Of a stretch of DNA of 64,000 bases, positions 58,009 to 64,000 are shown piece after piece. The position numbers and the translations under genes are program-made. Source of the stretch: Triticum aestivum (taxonomy: Eukaryota; Streptophyta; Magnoliopsida; Poales; Poaceae); contig NC_057808.1 in the NCBI RefSeq assembly GCF_018294505.1, positions 224,085,325 through 224,149,324 of the forward strand, given 5' to 3'. The notes beneath the pieces were generated by a model. The model ran no database searches and was not told where the DNA came from. It was given only the letters and a program-made list of their open reading frames with translations. Positions within the stretch are counted from its first letter, which is position 1. Every line of letters starts with the position of its first letter.

Positions 58009-59689
58009 TAAAGGAAATATGCCCTAGAGGCAATAATAAAGTTGTTATTTTATATTTCCTTATTCATGATAAAGGTTTATTATTCATGCTAGAATTGTAT
58101 TGATCGGAAACCTTGATACATGTGTGAATATATACACAAACACTGTGTCCCTAGTGAGCCTCTACTAGACTAGCTCGTTGATCAAAGATGGTTTTGGTTT
58201 CCTAACCATGGACATGAGTTGTCATTTGATAACGGGATCACATCATTAGGGGAATGATGTGATGGACAAGACCCATCCGTTAGCTTAGCATAATGATATT
58301 CAGTTTTGTTGCTATGTCAAATACATATTCCTTCGACTATGTGATTATGCAACTCCCGATACCGGAGGAATGCCTTGTGTGCTATCAAACGTCACAACGT
58401 AACCGGGTGATTATAAAGATGCTCTACAGGTATCTCCGAAGGTGTTTCTTGAGTTGGCATAGATGGAGATTAGGATTTGTCACTCCGAGTATCACAGAGG
58501 TATCTCTGGGCCCTCTCGGTAATACACATCATAAGCTTACAAGCAAACGGCTAAGGAGTTGGTCACGAGGTGATGTATTACGGAATGATTAAAGAGACTT
58601 GCCGGTAACGAGATTGAACTAGGTATGAAGATACCGACGATCGAATCTCGGGCAAGTAACATATCGATGGACAAAGGGAATTACGTATGTTGTCATGACG
58701 GTTCGACGATAAAGATCTTCGTAGAATATGTAGGAACCAATATGAGCATCCAGGTTCCGCTATTGGTTATTGACCAGAGAGGTGTCTCGGTCATGTCTAC
58801 ATAGTTCTCGAACCCGTAGGGTCCGCACGCTTAACGTTCGATGACGATATAGTATTATATGAGTTATGTGATTTAGTGACTGATTGTTGTTTGGAGTCCC
58901 GGATGAGATAACGAACATGACGAGGAGTCTCAAAATGGTCGAGAGGTAAAGATTGATATATAGGACGATAGTATTCGGACACCAGAAGTGTTTCGGAGGG
59001 TACCGGGTACATATCGGGTCACCGGAAGGGGTTCCGGGCACCCCCAGCAAAAGATATGGGCCAAGAGGGGAAACGCACCAGCCACTAGGGGCTGGTGCGC
59101 CCCCCCATATGGGCCGAACTAGGGGGAGAAGGAAAGATGGGAAGGGAAAGGAATGGGGGGATTTGGCCTCCCCCTTCCCTTTCTCCCCCTCCTCTTTCCT
59201 TCCCCTCCGGCTAATATGGAATGGGGGCGCGGCCAAGGGGGAACCCAAGTAGGATTCAGTCCTACTTGGGGTGCCTCCTGGCCTCTCCCGTCCCCCTCCC
59301 ACCTATATATATGTGGGGGGCACCCCTAGCACACACCGGACAATTGCCTAGCCGTGTGCAGGTGAAGCCCTGCGAGGATCACTTCACCATAACCGTCACC
59401 ACGCTGTCATGCTGATGGAACTCATCTACTATCTCGACAACTTGTTGGATCAAGAAGGTGAGGGACGTCACCGAGCTGAACTTGTGCAGAACGCGGAGGT
59501 GTCGTGCGTTCATACTTGATCGGTTGACGTGAGAAGAAGTTCGACTACATCAACCGCGTTGTGAAACGTTTCCGCTTACGGTCTACGAGGGTACGTAGAC
59601 ACACACTCCCCCTCATTGTTATGCATCTCCAAGGATAGATCAGTGCGTGTGCATAGAATTTTTTGTTTTCCATGCAACGATTCCCAACA
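58009..59689 (+). mobile_element. 3' LTR of the downstream Copia copy
   Basis: 1681 bp from TAAAGGAAATATGCCC (first dinucleotide changed from TG) to TTCCCAACA, preceded by the AGTGCAAGTGGGAGAC polypurine tract. It differs from the middle LTR by scattered substitutions and by lacking the ~51-base block after GCCTAGCCGTGTGC. The next five bases, CCTGG, are the expected target-site copy, but the 5' partner has been lost. Confidence 0.92.
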
Positions 59690-61016
59690 CCTGGAATCTT
59701 AGAGAGGGGATGAGAGGATGGAGCAGTGGCCCACAAGGCACCAGGGCGCGCCCAGGGGGAAGGGCGCACCCTGGTGGCTCATGGGGCCCATGTAGCTCCG
59801 TTTGACCTAACTCCGCCTCTAAAAATTCTCTCAAATCGGGAAACCAACAGAGGAGTCCATGAAGTACTTTTTCTACCCCCGCAAGTCCCTGTTCTCGAGA
59901 GATCCCATCTGGAGGCCTTTTCCGACACTCTGTTGGAGGGGCAATTGACCACGGAGGGGCTCTACATCAACCTTGCTCCCTTTGAATGATGCGTGAGTAG
60001 TTTACCACAGACCTATGGGTCTGTAATTAGTAGCTAGATCGCTTCTTCTCTCTATTTGATCTTGAATACAATGTTCTCCTCGATGTTCTTGGAGTTCTAT
60101 CCGATGTAATCACTTTTTGCGGTGTGTTTGTTGGGATCCGATGAATTGTGAGTTTATGATCAGATTATCCATGAATATTATTTGAGTTTTTACTGAACTC
60201 TTTTATGCATGATTATTATAGCTTCGTATTTCACTCCAATCTATGATTTGGTTTGGCCAACTAGATTGATTTATCTTGCATTGGGAGAGGTGCTTTGTAA
60301 ATGGTTCGATCTTGCGGTGCTCAATCCCAGTGACAGAAAGGGACATGACACGTATTGTATCATTACTATTAAGTATAAAAAGATGGGGTTTATTCATACG
60401 TGAGTTTACTTTGTCTACATCTTGTGATCTTGCTTAAGGCATTACTCCGTTCTTTATGAACGTAATACTCTAGATGCATGCTGGATAGCGGTCGATGTGT
60501 GGAGTAATAGGAGTCGGTCTACTTGACACGGACATGATACCTATATTCATGATCACTGCCTTGGATATCGTCATAACTTTGCGCTTTTCTATCAATTGCT
60601 CGACAGTAATTTATTCACCCACCGTATTATTTTCTTTCAAGAGAGAATCCTCTAGTGAAACCTATGGCCCCCGGGTCTATTTTCCATCATATATTTTCAG
60701 ATCTATAAACCAAAAAACCCAAAAATACCTTGCTGCAATTTATTTATTTTTACTTTGTTTTATCTTTTAGTAAATTTTTATATCTATCTCTATCAGATCT
60801 CATCCTTGCAAGTGACCGTGAAGGGATTGACAACCCCTTTATCGCGTTGGGTGCAAGTGTTTGATTGTTTGTGCAGGTGCATAGATTGGAGACTTGCGTG
60901 TACCTCCTACTGGATTGATACCTTGGTTCTCAAACTGAGGGAAATACTTATCTCTACTTTGCTGCATCACCCTTTCCTCTTCAAGGAAAAAACCGACGCA
61001 AGCTCAAGAAGTAGCA
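59690..61016 (+). mobile_element. Family A LTR remainder, cut on its left by the Copia array (E7 5' LTR)
   Basis: It starts inside a family A LTR at CCTGGAATCTTAGAG (compare CCCTGGAAGCTTTGGGAGG near 61780) and ends CTCAAGAAGTAGCA at 61016. It shares the CAGTGGCCCA and GGGCGCACCCTGGTGG variant block with the LTR at 61540, so the two belong to the same element. Confidence 0.85.
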
Positions 61017-61539
61017 ACCGCCTATAATGTGTCTAGAATGGAAGATATCGGGAATTCTTGATCGTTTTCGTTGACAGGAAAAGCATGCCTCTCAAAATAA
61101 TTTTATCTCTCTAATTTAAGCCTTGAGCTCGGGCACCTCTACAAATATCTGCTTCCCTCTGCAAAGGGCCAACTAGAGAGTCTTCATCTTCTCTTACAAA
61201 GCACCAACTAGAGAGCACTATTGTCATACTTGTGCATTGGGTGTAGCTAATATTGAGTGTGTTTCATGAATGGATCAATTAATGATTGAGCATAATGGGC
61301 TAGGGATAACTTTCTTTAGCGTTGATATTTTGAAAGGCATGGTTGCTTGTTAGTATGCTTGAGTATTTATGTCTTTATGTCAAACTATAGAGTATTGCTT
61401 TGAATCATTCAAGTCCAAATGTCCATGCTACAAAAGAAAAGATTACATGATGAATATGATAGGTAGCATTCCACATCAAAAATTCTGTTTTTGTCATTTA
61501 ACTACTCAAGGACGAGCATGAATTAAGCTTGGGGATGCT
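61017..61539 (+). mobile_element. Shortened internal region of E7
   Basis: Only about 520 bases separate the two LTRs. There is no PBS after the 5' LTR. The first part resembles the family C internal region (CTTCCCTCTGCAAAGG); the last part is the standard tail ending AATTAAGCTTGGGGATGC. Non-coding. Confidence 0.75.
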
Positions 61540-62661
61540 TGATACATCTCCAACGTATCTATAATTTTTTATTGTTCCATCCTATTATAGTATCAATCTT
61601 GGATGTTTTATATACACTTACAAGCACTTATATATCATTTTTTGGGACTAACCTATTAACTTAGTGCCCACTGCCAGTTGCTGTTTTTTTGCCTGTTTTT
61701 GGTTTTTTAGAATATCAGTACCAAATGAAGTCCAAATGTCATGAAACTTTTTGGAGATTTTATCTGGACATAAGAGACCCTGGAAGCTTTGGGAGGGGAC
61801 GAGAAGTTGGAGCAGTGGCCCATGATGCACCAGGGCATGCCCAGGGGGGTAGGGCGCACCCTGGTGGTTCATGGGGCCCATGTAGCTCCGTTTGATTTAA
61901 CTCCCCCTCTATAAATTCTCTAAAATTGGAAACCAACAAAGGAGTCCATGAAATACTTTTTTCGCCGCCGCAAGTTCCTGTTCTCGAGAGATCCCATCTG
62001 GAGGCCTTTTTCGGCACTCCACCGGAGAGGGAATGGATCACGGAGGAGCTCTACATCAACCTTGCTGCCCTTCCGATGATGCGTGAGTAGTTTACCACAG
62101 ACCTACGGGTCCATAGTTAGTAGCTAGATGGCTTCTTCTCTCTATTTGATCTTCAATACAATGTTATCCTCAATGTTCTTGGAGTTCTATCCGATGTAAT
62201 CACTTTTTGTGGTTTGTTTGTTGGGATCTGATGAATTGTGAGTTTATGATCAGATTATCGATGAATATTATTTGAGTTTTCTCTGAACTCTTTTGCATGA
62301 TTATTATAGCTTCGTATTTCTCTCCGACCTATTGATTTGGTTTGGCCAACTAGATTAATTTATCTTGCAATGGGAGAGGTGCTTTGCAATGGGTTCAATC
62401 TTGCGGTGCTCAATCTCGGTGACAGAAAGGGACATGACACCTATTGTATCATTGTTGTTAAGGATGAAAAGATGGGGTTTATTCATACGTGAGTTTACTT
62501 TTTTCTACATCATGTGATCTTGCTTAAGGCATTACTCCGTTCTTTATGAACTTAATACTCTAGATGCATGCTGGATAGCGGTCGATGTGTGGAGTAATAG
62601 TAGTAGATGCAGAATCGTTCGTTCTACTTGTCTCGGTCATGATGCCTATATGCATGATCAT
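61540..62661 (+). mobile_element. 3' LTR of E7, truncated by the family B insertion
   Basis: It starts TTGATACATCTCCAACG and stops at CATGATCAT, where the antisense LTR begins. About 1120 of ~1550 bases remain. It includes the same GACAGAAAGGGACATGACAC variant seen at 60330, supporting pairing with the LTR at 59690. Confidence 0.85.
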
Positions 62662-64000
62662 TGATGTCTACTACGCAACTTTATTCTTGTAGACACGTGT
62701 TGGGCCTCCAAGCGCAGAGTTTTGTAGGTCAGTAGCAATTTTCCCTCAAGTGGATGACCTAAGGTTTATCAATCCGTGGGAGGTGTAGTATGAAGATAGT
62801 CTCTCTCAAACAACCCTGCAACCAAATACAAGAAATCTCTTGTGTCCCCAACACACCCAATACAATGGCAAATTGTATAGGTGGACTAGTTCGGCGAAGA
62901 GATGGTGATAAAAGTGTAATATTGATGGTAGAAATAGATTTTTATAATCTGAATAAATAAAAACAGCAAGGTAGCAAATAGTAAATGGGCACAAAAACGG
63001 TATTGCAATGCTTGAAAATGAGGCCTAGGGTCCGTACTTTTGCTAGTGCAATCTCTCAACAGTGCTAATATAATTGGATCATATAACCGCCCCTCAAAGT
63101 GCGATGAAGAATCACTCCAAAGTTCCTACCTAATGGAGAACATAAGACGAAATTGTTTGTAGGGTATGAAACCACCTCAAAGCTATTCTTTCCGATCAAT
63201 CTATCCTAGAGTTCGTACTAAAATAACACCAAGCTATTCTTTCCAATCGATCTAACCAAGAGTTCGTACTAAAATAACACCAAAGCAAATTCAGATTCAT
63301 AATATTCAATCCAACACAAAGAACTTCACTGAGTGCCCCAAGATTTCTACCGGAGAAACAAAGTCAAGAACGTGCATCAACCCCTATGCATAGATTACCC
63401 CAATGTCACCTCGGGAATTTGCAAGTTGAATGCCAAAACATACATCAAGTGAATCAATACGATACCCCATTGTCACCACGAGTATTCATATGCAAGACAT
63501 ATATCAAGTGTTCTCAAATCCATAAAAGTATTCAATCCGATAACAACGAAATCTCAAAGGGAAAACTCAATTCACAACAAGATAGAGAGGGGAAAATACC
63601 ATATGATCCGACTATATTAACAAGGCCCGCGATACATCAAGATCGTGACATCTCAAGAACACGAGAGAGAGAGATTGAACACATAGCTACTGGTATAAAC
63701 CCTCAGCCCCGAGGGTGGACTACTCCCTCCTCATCGTGGTGGCCGCCGAGATGATGAAGATGGCCACCGGAGATGATTCCCCCTCCAGCAGGGTGCCGGA
63801 ACGGGGTCTAGATTGGTTTTCAGCGGCTACAGACGCCTGCGGCGGCGGAACTTCTGATCTAGGTTAACCCCGAAGGGTTTCAGAATATTTGGGAATTTAT
63901 AGTGCAAAGAGGGGGTGCGGGAGGCCACCGAGGTGGGCACAACCCACCTGGGCGCGCCAGGGGGCCCTGGCGCGCCCTGGTGGGTTGTGCCCCACTCGGG
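62662..64000 (-). mobile_element. Family B LTR, antisense, running off the window
   Basis: On the plus strand it begins TGATGTCTACTACGCAAC, the complement of the TAGTAGACATCA terminus seen at 7668. The first ~450 bases match 7209-7668 in reverse. It continues to the window edge without reaching its other terminus, and the visible part contains no supported gene. The five bases before it are ATCAT. Confidence 0.8.

Noticed and set aside
59690..61016. Idea that this LTR piece is the other half of the LTR at 46130-46535, with the Copia array inserted between
   Set aside because: The right piece starts earlier in the LTR (about base 246) than the left piece ends (about base 405), and the two carry different subfamily variants.
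1..64000. Search for tRNA, rRNA, organellar inserts or a defence/biosynthetic gene cluster
   Set aside because: No cloverleaf-like gene, rRNA core or clustered enzyme genes were recognised; tRNA-like matches are only the primer-binding sites of retrotransposons.

Overview
The window looks like intergenic, transposon-dense DNA from a large grass genome, most likely wheat or a close Triticeae relative. The basis is recognition of several LTR families (Angela/BARE/WIS-like Copia; Gypsy elements with a tRNA-Asp primer-binding site; Stowaway, Tourist and CACTA DNA elements) and GT-AG introns. No bacterial-type operon, CRISPR array, rRNA or tRNA gene was seen.

Layout. 1-7208: right-hand part of a probable CACTA transposon. 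It carries a nine-exon gene (726-5627) built largely from duplicated exons and ends in a GGGCC-rich subterminal region with 27-bp and 55-bp tandem repeats and a TAGTG terminus. 7209-23201: nested LTR retrotransposons, including two solo LTRs with recognisable target-site duplications, one Gypsy 3' end, and two internal regions of a non-autonomous tRNA-Asp-primed family. 23202-29126: poorly classified DNA with a long 44-bp minisatellite and a duplicated block. 29127-29352: a fragment of a PDK1-like protein kinase gene. 29877-32171: a PIF/Harbinger element with exact TIRs and a TAA duplication, an ORF1-type gene, and a perfect 70-bp palindrome. 32355-32627: a Tourist-like MITE.

33775-37392 (minus strand): the one clear intact host gene, eight exons and 634 codons, resembling plant gamma-synergin-like AP-1 accessory proteins. 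A Stowaway MITE lies in its first intron. 37485-64000: a second nested retrotransposon block. Its main feature is a tandem Copia array: a partial upstream copy and a full-length downstream copy share one LTR, and that LTR is itself split by a truncated antisense element.

How things work together. The only cellular function supported is vesicle trafficking (gamma-synergin-like gene). Nearly everything else is mobile DNA, and most coding copies are broken by stop codons or truncation. The elements sort into layers by insertion, which gives a relative history. No defence-like or metabolic system is visible. The strongest unusual items are the exon-duplicated gene, the shared-LTR Copia array, the conserved small ORF repeated in three tRNA-Asp-primed elements, the duplicated primer-binding site, the 70-bp palindrome and the minisatellite. 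All family names come from recognition, not from a database search.
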